Positions 26,818 to 36,490 are shown, numbered from the stretch's first letter. The stretch: DNA of 64,000 nucleotides from CAVQOB01 sp963714325 (GCA_963714325.1 CAVQOB010000008.1:124001-188000), one strand, 5' to 3'. The notes: a model not told the origin generated them from the letters alone. Translations and numbers: made by a program.

Positions 26818-28053
26818 GTGGCCGTGCGGCATGCTTTTGTTCTAGCGACCTTGGTCGCCCTGGCCAATGAGTGCGCTGCCGGCGAGCGGCCAAATCAGCC
26901 CTTGAATCCGCTGAAAGCCAAGATGATGACGCCAGCGCCGCTCACGTTTCGCCCGGTAGCTTTCGCAGCACTACCGGGTTGGGCGGAAGACGACCACGCC
27001 GCCGCATTCAAGGCCTTCCGGCATTCGTGCGACAAACTGCGGTTACAGGCGAACGCCAAACAGCCGGTCAAACGCCAGCCAACCCCACCAGATCTGTTGC
27101 GCGTGTGTGACCTCGCCGTGCAATTGGCGGCTCCAGTCACAAAGGCTACGGCCAAACACTTCTTCGAACGCGAATTTATGCCCCACGCAGTCGTTCACGG
27201 CGAACAACCCGGCATGTTGACGGGCTACTACGAGCCGGTGCTCGACGGCTCACGCGTCGCCAACAGCCGCTTCAAAATCCCAGTTTATGGGCGGCCTCAG
27301 GAACTGATCAATCTCGTCGATGAAACCGAACGCGGCGCCAAAAGTATTGGCCTGACCCACGCACGCCAGTCCGACAAAGGCCCCGTGCCCTTCGCAACGC
27401 GGATGGAAATTGACCAGGGTGCCCTAGCCGGCAATGGTTTGGAACTCCTCTACTTGGCTGATCCCGTCGACAAATTCTTTATGCAGATTCAGGGCTCCGG
27501 ACGAATTCGCTTATCCGATGGCTCGCTGGTTCGCCTCGCTTACGCCGGCAAAAATGGCCACCCCTACACATCCGTCGGCCGCTATCTCATCGACCAGAAT
27601 ATCATCGGTGCCGAGTCCATGACCCTCGATGCGCTGGGGCAATGGCTGCGCGCCGACCCAAAGCGCGGCCGTGACGCCATGTGGCAAAACAAGTCGTACG
27701 TATTTTTTCGAGAACTCCAGGGCTCGAATGATTCGGGCGCCATCGGCGCCCTCGACATCCCATTGACGGCAGGGCGCAGCTTGGCCGTTGATCCGGCTTA
27801 TCACACGCTGGGGCTGCCAATACACGTTTCAGCGCCGACGTTGACGCACGCAACCAAGTCCGGCGGCTTCCATCGCTTGATGATCGCCCAAGACGTCGGA
27901 TCCGCCATCAAAGGTCCCGAGCGCGGCGACATCTACTTCGGCTCCGGCCCGGCGGCCGGAAAACTGGCTGGCGTCACCAAGCAACCCGGCACGTTCGTCG
28001 TCTTGCTGCCCAAGCCCGCGACGGCACAATCCCCCGCGCAGGCCAAGCGGTGA
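26818..28053 (+). CDS. mltA: Membrane-bound lytic murein transglycosylase A
   Basis: Cleaves the glycan strands of peptidoglycan, releasing anhydromuropeptides in the periplasm. The 411-residue protein has a short signal sequence (RHAFVLATLVALANECAAG), the MltA domain with MLTGYYEPVLDGSRV, QGSGRIRLSDGS and YAGKNGHPYTSVGRYL, and the 3D domain ending RGDIYFGSGPAAGKLAG with its catalytic Asp. The start is a GTG with GGAGG 12 bases upstream, longer spacing than ideal. Confidence 0.93.
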   Translation: MAVRHAFVLATLVALANECAAGERPNQPLNPLKAKMMTPAPLTFRPVAFAALPGWAEDDHAAAFKAFRHSCDKLRLQANAKQPVKRQPTPPDLLRVCDLAVQLAAPVTKATAKHFFEREFMPHAVVHGEQPGMLTGYYEPVLDGSRVANSRFKIPVYGRPQELINLVDETERGAKSIGLTHARQSDKGPVPFATRMEIDQGALAGNGLELLYLADPVDKFFMQIQGSGRIRLSDGSLVRLAYAGKNGHPYTSVGRYLIDQNIIGAESMTLDALGQWLRADPKRGRDAMWQNKSYVFFRELQGSNDSGAIGALDIPLTAGRSLAVDPAYHTLGLPIHVSAPTLTHATKSGGFHRLMIAQDVGSAIKGPERGDIYFGSGPAAGKLAGVTKQPGTFVVLLPKPATAQSPAQAKR

Positions 28054-28060
28054 TCAGCGC

Positions 28061-28678
28061 ATGAAACGCCCATCGCGAAAACTACCCCGTTCGGGCACTG
28101 TCAGTACCGACGACGCCGCGCTTTGGTCGCACGTCGCTCGATCGGTCAAACCGGTGAAGAAGAAGGCGCGGGTTCTGGAAATCGAGGTCGACCATCAATC
28201 GTTGCCGACTGCGCATTCGCCGCCATTGGCAAACAAGCCTCGGACGGCTACGCCACCCGCAGCGTCGCCAGTCTCAACCAAGCACGCAACCAAAAAAGTT
28301 GCCGCGCCAATGGCTGATTTCGATCGGCGCACGGCCAAGAAAGTCGGAGCCGGTAAAGTCGAGATCGAAGCCAGATTGGATTTGCACGGTCAGCGGTTGG
28401 ATGAGGCATATAGTGCGCTACGCCAGTTTCTGTTGCGCTGCCACAGCAATGACAAGCGCCTCGTTCTCGTGATCACTGGCAAGGGGCGCGAGACCGCCGA
28501 CCCCTACACTCCGTTTGAAATGGGCGCCGATCGCGGCCGGCGCGGTGTCATCCGTCAGTCGGTCCCACGTTGGCTCGAAGAGCCCGACCTGCGCACGATT
28601 GTCGTCAGCTACACCGAAGCCGGTGTCCGTCACGGCGGCACCGGCGCGCTTTATGTCCGGTTGCGCAAGCACGGTTGA
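28061..28678 (+). CDS. Smr/MutS2-type domain protein
   Basis: A 205-residue protein with a disordered basic N-terminus and a C-terminal Smr domain (from about residue 95). The domain has the LDLHGQ and TGKGRET motifs characteristic of this endonuclease fold. Stand-alone Smr proteins can nick DNA or cut RNA at stalled ribosomes; the target here is unknown. It starts eight bases after mltA and is probably co-transcribed. Confidence 0.9.
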   Translation: MKRPSRKLPRSGTVSTDDAALWSHVARSVKPVKKKARVLEIEVDHQSLPTAHSPPLANKPRTATPPAASPVSTKHATKKVAAPMADFDRRTAKKVGAGKVEIEARLDLHGQRLDEAYSALRQFLLRCHSNDKRLVLVITGKGRETADPYTPFEMGADRGRRGVIRQSVPRWLEEPDLRTIVVSYTEAGVRHGGTGALYVRLRKHG

Positions 28679-28827
28679 TGCCGCCCGCACCGGATAATAC
28701 CGCCGAGCGAAATCAAATACCTATCATCCGCATTCGCTCGGCGAGGCCGCGACCGCGGCCCGGGGCAAGCGCCGCATCGCGAAAGTGCAGACCACTTCAG
28801 GTCGGATCTTTCGCACGTGGGTATAAT

Positions 28828-29640
28828 TCAGCTCTGGATGCGATCCAGTCGCAGTCGGTGGCGCTCATCGGTCAGCAGCCACACACCACCGAACGCCGCA
28901 CAAAGCGCGCCGAGTGCCGTCGCCCCCGAGATCGCAAACAGGATCATAATCTGATAAGTCGCGGCATGCAGAGGTTCGGCTCCCGCCAGGATTTGCCCGG
29001 TCATCATGCCTGGAATAGACACAACTCCAGCAACCGACATGGCATTGATCATGGGCATTAGAGCGGTCTTCAACGCTTGCCGCAGAACGTCGCCAAACGC
29101 TGCCCATCGGCTGGCACCCTGCGCCAATTGCGCCTCGATCGTTCGTACCTCGCGTTTAGCGAGATCCGTCAGCGTCGCAATTGCCAAACTGATTCCAGTC
29201 AAGGTATTGCCGAGGATCATACCGAGAATCGGGATCAGCGTGCGCGGCGCATACCAGGGCGTCGTGCCGACAACGCCAACAACCGTGTAGATCGCTACCA
29301 GGCTGCCAACCAGCAAGAGTGTCCCGCCGCCAAGTCCGGCAGCCCACCAACCCGCGATCCGTTGCCGCTGGCCGACCTCGAATGCTGCGACAGCGATCAT
29401 CGCCAGCGCCACCAGTAGCGTCCACACCCACGACGATTGCTGAAACACCGTCGAAAGCACCAGTCCGACCAACAACAATTGCGCGACCATGCGCACGGCA
29501 GCGATTGCAAGACTGCGCTCAAGCCCAAGTCGGAAGACGACGGAAATCACCCCATTGATGACGAGCAAAAGCGCCGCCAACGCCAGCTCGGTCAGACCGA
29601 GTGCCGGAACCCCACCGGTGGCGACTTGCGCAAGGATCAT
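28828..29640 (-). CDS. fetB: FetB-type ABC transporter permease
   Basis: A 270-residue integral membrane protein of the UPF0014/FetB family with about seven helices. It carries the family block IPILGMILGNTLTGISLA, the VRTIEAQLAQGASRWAA coupling segment and MPMINAMSVAGVVSIPGMMTGQILAGAEP. The FetAB system of E. coli exports iron and protects against peroxide stress; metal identity here is inferred. The start overlaps the fetA stop by four bases. Confidence 0.88.
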   Translation of the reverse strand: MILAQVATGGVPALGLTELALAALLLVINGVISVVFRLGLERSLAIAAVRMVAQLLLVGLVLSTVFQQSSWVWTLLVALAMIAVAAFEVGQRQRIAGWWAAGLGGGTLLLVGSLVAIYTVVGVVGTTPWYAPRTLIPILGMILGNTLTGISLAIATLTDLAKREVRTIEAQLAQGASRWAAFGDVLRQALKTALMPMINAMSVAGVVSIPGMMTGQILAGAEPLHAATYQIMILFAISGATALGALCAAFGGVWLLTDERHRLRLDRIQS

Positions 29641-30296
29641 GGCGACGCCCTGGATGTGGCCGCGTCGCGCCGCTTGGCGCCGAGAATGAGCTTTTGATGC
29701 GAGAGCCGCTGTATTTGGGCTGGGTCATGACTCACCAGGACGACACAGCGTCCGGCCAGCAACTGAAACTTGATCAACTCCTCGATCTGCGCACCTGTCG
29801 CGGCGTCAAGCGACGCTGTCGGCTCGTCCAGGAGCAGCACCTTGGGTTCACCGACAATCGCACGCGCGAGCGCCAGCCGCTGCCGTTCGCCGCGCGACAG
29901 CTGACGGACCGGCTGGTCGAGGAGCGCATCGCTGAGATCAACGCTGCGCATCAGCCGCGCAATCTTTTCGATAGGGGCATCGGTAAAATGCGCCCGGCCG
30001 GTATCACGCCACCATGCCGAATCAGCCGCGACGTAGCGGACCTGCCGCCGCCAATCTTGCGGTTTCATTTCGCCCCGCTCGACTCCATCCAGCACGACAT
30101 AGCCATCAGCCGGGTCGAGATCCGCCAGTGCGCGCAGAAGCAGGGTCTTGCCGGCACCAGTCGGCCCCGCGATCGCAAAGCACTCCCCGGCCGGAACCTC
30201 GAAGGACAGCGGCGGCAAATGATGAACCTGAAGACGATCGACTCTGAGCACGCCGCCGCCAATGTTGGGTACAGCCAATGTGGATAGGAGAAGCAA
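29637..30296 (-). CDS. fetA: FetA-type ABC transporter ATP-binding protein
   Basis: The 219-residue ATPase partner of FetB has Walker A GPTGAGKT, the signature LSRGERQRLALARA, Walker B VLLLDEPTASLD and the switch His in VSHD. The frame opens with a TTG at 30296; no upstream ATG exists and a GTG at 30251 is an alternative, so the exact N-terminus is uncertain. The fetA-fetB order with coupled translation supports a two-gene operon. Confidence 0.87.
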   Translation of the reverse strand: MLLLSTLAVPNIGGGVLRVDRLQVHHLPPLSFEVPAGECFAIAGPTGAGKTLLLRALADLDPADGYVVLDGVERGEMKPQDWRRQVRYVAADSAWWRDTGRAHFTDAPIEKIARLMRSVDLSDALLDQPVRQLSRGERQRLALARAIVGEPKVLLLDEPTASLDAATGAQIEELIKFQLLAGRCVVLVSHDPAQIQRLSHQKLILGAKRRDAATSRASP

Positions 30297-30346
30297 CGGA
30301 TGAATGCAGCAAGCTGGTGGTCAACCGCCGGCGTAAGCAAGGCCCG

Positions 30347-31051
30347 CTAAAGATTTTGCCCATCCACCTGCCGCGACAGCTCATCAATGGCCTGCTGCAA
30401 GCCTTCCTGATGCGGATGCACATCCGCCAGCTGTCGCATGGCGCGCAGTGCGGCTTTCTTCTGGCCGATATCCCTCAGGACATGGCTGAGCGCATCGAGC
30501 GCCCCGAAGTGGTTGGCATCCAGCGCCAGAACACGACGCAGATCACCTAAGGCGCGCTCGGTATCGTTGCGCTGGTAGTGAATGGCCGCGCGCTTACTCC
30601 ATCCCTCCGTATAGTCTGGAGCGAGATCGACAACGGCATCCAGGATCTTCAAGGCGAGCTCAGGCTTCTTCTCGTTCGCCAGTTTGACAGCCCGCTCCAT
30701 CAGCAGCGAAACTGTATCACTGCCTGATGTATTCCAGAGTTTTTCGATAGCCTTGGCAACCGTCTTGGCCTGACTGGCGTCGGCTGACGTCGCAAGATGG
30801 GCGTAGAGGTTGGCCAGCGCCTTCTCACGCTCCGCAGGCGTCCGTGGCTGCGCAACCGCCAACCCGGTTTTAGTGGCAGCCTTGGGATCGACCTTCTCTG
30901 AACCAGCCGTACCCGGAGCCGCTCCCTTGGCCTCGGGCGGCGAGGACTTGGCTGGTGGTTCTGCAGTGGCCGCCATCGGCGCCACGACAAGCGCCGCCAG
31001 CAGACCAGCGGTGGCGGCACAACTTGAATGATGATGGATCTTGAAACGCAT
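30347..31051 (-). CDS. Exported TPR-repeat protein
   Basis: A 234-residue protein with a signal peptide (residues 1-30, cleavage probably after MAATA). A Pro/Ala/Lys-rich spacer follows, then three or more tetratricopeptide repeats (about residues 125-225, for example YTEGWSKRAAIHYQRNDTERALGDLRRVLALD). It is probably a periplasmic scaffold. No specific partner can be inferred. The 64 bases to rpmJ hold no gene. Confidence 0.85.
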   Translation of the reverse strand: MRFKIHHHSSCAATAGLLAALVVAPMAATAEPPAKSSPPEAKGAAPGTAGSEKVDPKAATKTGLAVAQPRTPAEREKALANLYAHLATSADASQAKTVAKAIEKLWNTSGSDTVSLLMERAVKLANEKKPELALKILDAVVDLAPDYTEGWSKRAAIHYQRNDTERALGDLRRVLALDANHFGALDALSHVLRDIGQKKAALRAMRQLADVHPHQEGLQQAIDELSRQVDGQNL

Positions 31052-31115
31052 GAGGCAAGCTTACCGGTGAAGGCCGCTGGCGTCAAAGTCACAAAACGCG
31101 AAAAGAAACGGCCGA

Positions 31116-31241
31116 TCAGCCCTGACGGGCTTTGAAGCGGCGGTTGGTCTTGTTGATGATGTAGACGCGGCCCTTGCGACGCACGACAACATTGTTGCGG
31201 TGGCGGCCACGCAGCGACTTCAACGAGTTCTTGACCTTCAT
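31116..31241 (-). CDS. rpmJ: 50S ribosomal protein L36 (zinc-free type)
   Basis: A 41-residue gene read directly from the minus strand: MKVKNSLKSLRGRHRNNVV and then RRKGRVYIINKTNRRFKARQG. This is a complete L36. It has none of the zinc-binding Cys/His set, so it is the C-minus form, usual in alphaproteobacteria. GGAAG lies about nine bases upstream. The following 172 bases towards the permease genes contain nothing I recognise. Confidence 0.95.
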   Translation of the reverse strand: MKVKNSLKSLRGRHRNNVVVRRKGRVYIINKTNRRFKARQG

Positions 31242-31413
31242 GATATGGCTTCCAAAACGCAGCAACCACAATGCAAAGCCGACTTTCGCCGCTTCCCTGC
31301 TCTCGGGTCGCTCTGGGAATTGATGGGCTCAAGCAACCGCCAACCAGGGGCCATCGCTCAAAGTCACGGGGATGAACTAAGCGGAAACAGGGCAGGCGTC
31401 AACGAGAATGTCG

Positions 31414-32305
31414 TCACTTCTCCCGGGGGTCGAGAGCGTCCCGCAGCCCGTCCCCAAGCAAATTGAACGACAGAACGGTCAGAAAGATCGCCAAACCTGG
31501 ATAAATCGCCATCCACGGCGCATGGGTCAGGAAGCGCTGGGCCGTATTCAGCATGGAGCCCCAGGAGGGCGCCGGCGGCTGTTGACCAAGCCCGAGGAAC
31601 GATAGGGAAGCCTCTGCGATGATTGCTGCAGCGATCGACAGCGTCGCCTGCACCAGCAGCGCCGGGAGGATGTTGGGCAGAATATGCCGCGCCGCGATCC
31701 GGGTCGCTGAGTTGCCGACCGCCCGCGCCGCCTCGACATAGTCTTCGACCTTGACCGCCAGCACTTGCCCCCGCGTCAGGCGGACGAAAATGGGCGCCGC
31801 GGTGATGCCAATGGCGATCATCGCATTGGTCAGCGATGGCCCGAGGAAAGCGGCGAGCGCAATCGCTAGGATCAGGAACGGAATCGCCAGCATCGCATCC
31901 GTGATCCGGCTGATGATCGCATCGATCCACCCGCCACGATATCCAGCTAACAGGCCGATCGGAATGCCGAGCCCGAGCGCGATTGAAATCGAAACGACGC
32001 CGGCCATCAGCGATGCGCGAGCGCCGAAAATGAGGCGGGAGAATATATCCCGCCCAGAACTCGTCGGTCCCGAACCAGGCGATCGCGGAGGGTGCCTTGC
32101 GCAGCGCGGTCCAGCTCTGCTTGACGGGATCATGTGTCGCAATCCACGGAGCAAAAATCGCCGCCAAGACCAGCAAAGTGATGATCACCAGCCCGAGCAT
32201 CGCGCTCTTGCGCCGTTTGAGCCGCCGCCAAGCACGCGCAGCGGGGGATTCTTCCGATGTCTCGGAAATGTCGACGATAGCGGTGGCTGCAAGGCCCATC
32301 CTCAC
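31414..32305 (-). pseudogene. Peptide/nickel-type ABC permease (DppC-like), frameshifted
   Basis: The first segment (from GTG 32305 or ATG 32299) encodes a DppC N-terminus: RAWRRLKRRKSAMLGLVIITLLVLAAIFAPWIATHDP to WFGTDEF. The frame then breaks at about 32056-32059 through one extra base. It resumes as GRDIFSRLIFGARASLMAGV and continues to the proper end LGDGLRDALDPREK at 31414. The resumed part has all membrane helices and the EAA loop EAARAVGNSATRIAARHILPN. Dropping one base restores a full-length permease. The GTG start overlaps the dppB-like stop by four bases. Confidence 0.85.
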
Positions 32306-33243
32306 GCCCTCATCCGCGGATTGACCAGCACATAGGCAAAGTCGGCGAGCAGGTTCAGCAGGATGTACGTCGTCGCGGTGATCAGCGTCACGCCTTGCAC
32401 GACCGCATAGTCCCGATTGAAAACGCTATCGACGATGAGTTTGCCGAACCCAGGGATGGAAAAGACCTGTTCCGTCAGCACCGCGCCCGACAGCAGTGTT
32501 CCAAGTTCCAGTGCGCCGAGCGTGATCACCGGCGTCAGCGCGTTGCGCATGGCGTGCTTGATCACGACGACCCGCTCGGCGAGTCCCTTCGCCCGGGCTG
32601 TGCGCACATAGTCCGCACTCATCGCCTGCAACATCGCCGAACGCGTGTGCCGCATCAGCACGGCAGCGAATGAATTGCCGAGCACGAACGCCGGCAGGAT
32701 CGTAGTCTTTATGGATAGCCAAAAGTCCTCGAATGGCGACACGTATCCGGATGCCGGCAACCAGCCGAGGTTCACCGAGAACAGGAAAATCAACATGATT
32801 CCGAGCCAGAAATTCGGCGTCGAGATGCCCCATAAGGCGACAACGTTGACGACGTGATCGGTGATGGTGTTCTTTTTGATTGCTGAAATGACGCCGGCGC
32901 CGACACCGATCAACAGCGAAATCACGATTGCCATCAACGCCAATTGCAGCGTCACTGGGAATTTCTGCGCAATCAGCGTCAGCACCGGCTCCTTGAGCCG
33001 CATCGATTCGCCAAGATCGCCAGCAGCAACATTCCTGACCCAATACAGGTATTGCAAGACAACAGGTTGATCGAGATTGTACTGGCGGCGGATTTGCGCG
33101 ATCACCTCGGGGTCTTTCTCTTCCCCAGCCATGACCAGTGCGGGGTCGCCCGGCAGCAACTGTTGCAACGAAAAAATGATCACCGAGACGAAAAACAGCG
33201 TCGGGATCAGTTGCAGCAGGCGTTTACTCAGGAACAGAAGCAT
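32302..33243 (-). CDS. Peptide/nickel-type ABC permease (DppB-like)
   Basis: A 313-residue inner-membrane permease of the oligopeptide/dipeptide/nickel uptake family. The N-terminus MLLFLSKRLLQLIPTLFFVSVIIFSLQQLLPGDP is the family signature. The EAA loop is ADYVRTARAKGLAERVVVIKHAMRNALTPV, and the protein ends VNPRMRA. It pairs with the DppC-like gene downstream. No substrate-binding protein or ATPase gene lies on either side, so substrate is unknown. Confidence 0.92.
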   Translation of the reverse strand: MLLFLSKRLLQLIPTLFFVSVIIFSLQQLLPGDPALVMAGEEKDPEVIAQIRRQYNLDQPVVLQYLYWVRNVAAGDLGESMRLKEPVLTLIAQKFPVTLQLALMAIVISLLIGVGAGVISAIKKNTITDHVVNVVALWGISTPNFWLGIMLIFLFSVNLGWLPASGYVSPFEDFWLSIKTTILPAFVLGNSFAAVLMRHTRSAMLQAMSADYVRTARAKGLAERVVVIKHAMRNALTPVITLGALELGTLLSGAVLTEQVFSIPGFGKLIVDSVFNRDYAVVQGVTLITATTYILLNLLADFAYVLVNPRMRA

Positions 33244-33331
33244 CGGGGCAGCCAGTGGGTTATCCAGCCACCAAGGATGCCTGAAACGCTACCGCGCCGC
33301 TACTAGGTAAGTACCCAGCTTGACAAGGCCC

Positions 33332-33367
33332 AAAAATGCAAACGGGCCGCCCGGGTGCTGGCGGCCC
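33332..33367 (-). terminator. Intrinsic terminator after the RTX gene
   Basis: GGGCCGCC (33344-33351) and GGCGGCCC (33360-33367) form a perfect eight-pair stem with an eight-base loop. On the minus strand it is followed by a T-run (A-run 33332-33336). It lies about 30 bases past the RTX stop. Confidence 0.75.
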
Positions 33368-33393
33368 ATTCACGCAATGCGCAGTTGTGGCAA

Positions 33394-34386
33394 TTACACC
33401 AGGATGCCGAGGTCAGCGAGCGTGTTCGCTTCGACCCCCTGGAGCTGAACCACATCCACCCATTGACCCTTCACGAGGCCCTGAAGCATCGTGTCCTGTC
33501 CGTCATTGGAAACCTTGAGCACGTCACCGTAGCTCGAATGACCCTTCAGGAAATCCGAGACGTCAAGTTTGTCGACGCCGACCTGGAAGTCCGTCACGGT
33601 ATCGACAGACCCATCGGCGAGATCCTTTTTCAGCCAGGCGAAGGTATCGGCACCATCGCCCCCCGTCAGCACATCCGCGCCGAGCTTGCCGCGGAACCAA
33701 TCATCGCCCTTGCCGCCGATGAAGGCGGTGTCGTTGCGATCACCCATGAAATGGTTGCCCGCATCTGAACCGATCACCTGCTCGAAGCCGGCAACGAAGC
33801 TGTCGGCGATGGCCTTGCCCGATCCAACTCTCGCCCAGTGGTGACCAAGGTCGATATCGACTTTGCCCACCATGCGCGAGAAATCGAGCGTATCGAAACC
33901 CGAACCGCCGGAGTAGCTGTCGCCGCCAGAGCTGGCCATGACAAAGTCATTGCCCGAACCAGCCATCAGCGTGTCGGACCCGCCACCACCAAACATGACG
34001 TCGCTGCCGCTCTGTCCCATCAGCACGTCGTCCCCCAAGCCGCCGATCATCGCATCGTCGCCAGAGTTGCCGTTGAGCATATCGTTGTCTTTACCGCCAT
34101 GCAGTGCATCGTCGTTCTTGCCGCCGTACAGGACGTCATTGCCGACGCCGCCGAAGATGCGGTCATTGTCGACGCTGCCCCACAGCGTATCGTCGCCGGA
34201 GTCGCCGATGATCTTGTCATTGCCGCGATCGCCCCAAAGGTTGTCATCGCCCTTGCCGCCGATGATCGCGTCATCCAGTTGACCGCCACGGATATCGTCG
34301 TCGCCGCGATGTCCCCAGATCTCGTTCTCTTCGTCGACCTTGCCGCGCAGCACGTCGACGTTGACTGTCCCGTGTGTGATGTTCAC
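33394..34386 (-). CDS. RTX calcium-binding repeat protein
   Basis: A 330-residue protein with no Sec signal. From residue 25 to 168 it is built of 16 consecutive nonapeptides of the GGxGxDxLx type (GGKGDDNLW, GGVGNDVLY and so on), which fold into a calcium-binding parallel beta-roll. A partial second block lies at GGKGDDWFRGKLGADVLTGGDGADTF. The C-terminal part resembles a type I secretion signal (TDFQVGVDKLDVSDFL). No enzymatic domain and no exporter genes are present nearby. It is probably a secreted surface or matrix protein. Confidence 0.88.
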   Translation of the reverse strand: MNITHGTVNVDVLRGKVDEENEIWGHRGDDDIRGGQLDDAIIGGKGDDNLWGDRGNDKIIGDSGDDTLWGSVDNDRIFGGVGNDVLYGGKNDDALHGGKDNDMLNGNSGDDAMIGGLGDDVLMGQSGSDVMFGGGGSDTLMAGSGNDFVMASSGGDSYSGGSGFDTLDFSRMVGKVDIDLGHHWARVGSGKAIADSFVAGFEQVIGSDAGNHFMGDRNDTAFIGGKGDDWFRGKLGADVLTGGDGADTFAWLKKDLADGSVDTVTDFQVGVDKLDVSDFLKGHSSYGDVLKVSNDGQDTMLQGLVKGQWVDVVQLQGVEANTLADLGILV

Positions 34387-34726
34387 TCCGTCGCCTCCTT
34401 AGCCCGTCACCAAGTGCTGTCGATGTTGATCTGTCTGCAGCGGTCTTAAGTGGTCGGGTAAATCTTGCCAAATTGCAGTCTTGGTTAATTGAAGTGTCGC
34501 TCCAAACTTCACCTCTCCTTCAGTTTTGGCGGAAACTATTTGAAGAAATCCTCAAGTAGGTTGATTAAATTGATTCGAATTTGATTCGATCTTTACAACC
34601 GCAGTGGGTGGCGTTGACAGTCGATCACGCAACCGCTCTCGATCGGCTGTCGCTTAATGCTGGAGAGACAGTCAGCAAAGCGGTAGAGAAAGCGCCAGAG
34701 ATCAACTCACACCCGCAAAGAACATC
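34387..34726. other. 340-base intergenic region RTX/rlmN
   Basis: Divergent gap, AT-rich on the RTX side (34440-34610), so it probably contains the RTX promoter there. An ATTGATTCGAA/TTTGATTCGAT near-direct repeat at about 34568-34590 is visible. No gene or structured RNA was recognised. Confidence 0.4.
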
Positions 34727-35950
34727 ATGGTCCTCGTCGTGGACGCCACCCCGCCCGAGTCTGCGCCTACCCAGGGCGCAGCGCGGCCGAGCCTCGCCGG
34801 CCTCGATCGCCTGGGCCTGTCCGAAGCGCTGGCTGATGCCGGCGTGCCGGAAAAACAGCGCCGTATGCGCGTCAGCCAGCTCTCCAGTTGGATCAACATG
34901 CGCGGCGTCACGTCCTTTGACCTGATGACCGACGTCTCGAAAGAACTGCGCTCGCGCCTCGCGGATCGCTTCACGCTGGCCCGCCCGCAAATTGTCAGCG
35001 AGCAAGTCTCGGTCGATGGCACGCGCAAATGGCTGTTGCGACTTCCGCAGCGCGGCCACGACGCCAAACCGCCCGAAATCGAGACCGTCTACATCCCCGA
35101 AACCGATCGGGGAACCCTCTGCATTTCATCGCAAGTTGGCTGCACCCTCACCTGCTCATTCTGTCACACCGGCACCCAAAAGCTCGTCCGCAATCTTGAG
35201 GTCGAGGAAATCGTCGGCCAGATCCTGCTCGCCCGTGATCGCATCGGCGATTGGCAAGGCGCAGCACCACCGGACGATGGCCGGCTGCTGCCGATCGCCG
35301 ATCGCAAGATCACCAACATCGTCCTGATGGGCATGGGCGAGCCACTCTACAATTTTGACAATGTACGCCGCGCTATGGAAGTCGCCTCCGACGGCGAAGG
35401 CATCGCCGTATCCAAGCGCCGCATCACCTTGTCGACGTCCGGCATCGTCCCCGAGATTCCGCGCTGGGGCGCTGAGTCCGGCACCATGCTGGCCATTTCC
35501 CTCCACGCCACCAACGACGAATTGCGTGACAAACTCGTGCCCATCAACAAGCGCTATCCAATCGCGCAGCTGATGGAGGCTTGCCGCAACTACCCGGGTC
35601 TGTCCAATGCCCGCCGCATCACCTTTGAATACGTCATGTTGAAAGGCATCAATGACAGCCTCGACGATGCCAAGGCTCTCATCCGGCTACTGGAAGGTAT
35701 CCCGGCAAAAATCAATTTGATCCCGTTCAACCCTTGGCCCGGCACGCATTACGAATGCTCCAGTTGGGCGCAGATCGAAAAATTCGCTGAAGTCGTCAAC
35801 GCCGCTGGTTACGCGAGCCCTGTCCGCACCCCCCGTGGTCGCGACATCCTCGCCGCCTGCGGCCAGTTGAAAAGCGAGTCGATGAAACTCCGGGCCAGTG
35901 AGCGTAATGGCAGTATCGACACCGCGCCAGATACTGCCGGAGAGGCTTGA
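34727..35950 (+). CDS. rlmN: 23S rRNA (adenine(2503)-C(2))-methyltransferase RlmN
   Basis: Radical-SAM enzyme that methylates A2503 of 23S rRNA and A37 of some tRNAs. The 407 residues have an N-terminal accessory domain and the [4Fe-4S] motif CTLTCSFC within SSQVGCTLTCSFCHTGTQ. The methyl-carrier Cys region is at VRTPRGRDILAACGQL, and LMGMGEPLYNFDNV and ISLHATNDELRDKLVPINKRYP lie between. The last 20 residues are a low-complexity tail. Confidence 0.96.
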   Translation: MVLVVDATPPESAPTQGAARPSLAGLDRLGLSEALADAGVPEKQRRMRVSQLSSWINMRGVTSFDLMTDVSKELRSRLADRFTLARPQIVSEQVSVDGTRKWLLRLPQRGHDAKPPEIETVYIPETDRGTLCISSQVGCTLTCSFCHTGTQKLVRNLEVEEIVGQILLARDRIGDWQGAAPPDDGRLLPIADRKITNIVLMGMGEPLYNFDNVRRAMEVASDGEGIAVSKRRITLSTSGIVPEIPRWGAESGTMLAISLHATNDELRDKLVPINKRYPIAQLMEACRNYPGLSNARRITFEYVMLKGINDSLDDAKALIRLLEGIPAKINLIPFNPWPGTHYECSSWAQIEKFAEVVNAAGYASPVRTPRGRDILAACGQLKSESMKLRASERNGSIDTAPDTAGEA

Positions 35951-36372
35951 TGCGGACGCTCGGCCGCATCCTCTGGGTCCCGCTCGCGGCTGTGCTGGCG
36001 GCACTCGTCGCCGCCTTCGTGCTGGTCTCCCTCGGACAAGAACGGATCGTCCAAGGCCTCAGCGGCCGCCGCCCCGACGATGTGCCACTCGGTGCCGTCT
36101 GGGACCTCCTTAAAATGGGCCGCGCGCTCTTTTCCGTTCAAACGTTTCTACCGGCCCTGCTGCTGATTATCGTCGGCGAAGTCGCCCGAATCCGCCAGTC
36201 GATGTACTACGTCCTCGGCGGCGGCGTGGCCCTGGTCGCCGTCCCGTTGATGGCGCGAATGACCGACGGTTCAAGCGTTCTCGGCGCCTCGGCAACACTT
36301 TGGCAGGTCTTTGCGACGGCAGGCTTCGCCGGCGGCTTCGTCTATTGGCTGCTCGCCGGCCGCAACGCTTGA
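35950..36372 (+). CDS. Four-helix membrane protein, unknown function (copy 1)
   Basis: A 140-residue hydrophobic protein whose ATG overlaps the rlmN stop (TGATG), with GAGAGG upstream, so the two are coupled. Helices lie at about 7-30, 62-82, 87-108 and 116-137. The second helix ends in GEVARIR and the last reads GFAGGFVYWLLAGR. The same helix plan and these two motifs recur in the next gene, so the pair are paralogues. I do not recognise the family. Confidence 0.75.
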   Translation: MRTLGRILWVPLAAVLAALVAAFVLVSLGQERIVQGLSGRRPDDVPLGAVWDLLKMGRALFSVQTFLPALLLIIVGEVARIRQSMYYVLGGGVALVAVPLMARMTDGSSVLGASATLWQVFATAGFAGGFVYWLLAGRNA

Positions 36373-36490
36373 GCGTCCGGCCGGTTCATTAGTTCGCGTG
36401 CTTGGTTAACCGAGCCTGTAAAGACCATTGAGTTCCCTGGTCGAAGGCGCTTAAAATAGCCCTAACACTGAGTTGAAAATTGGGGACGAC

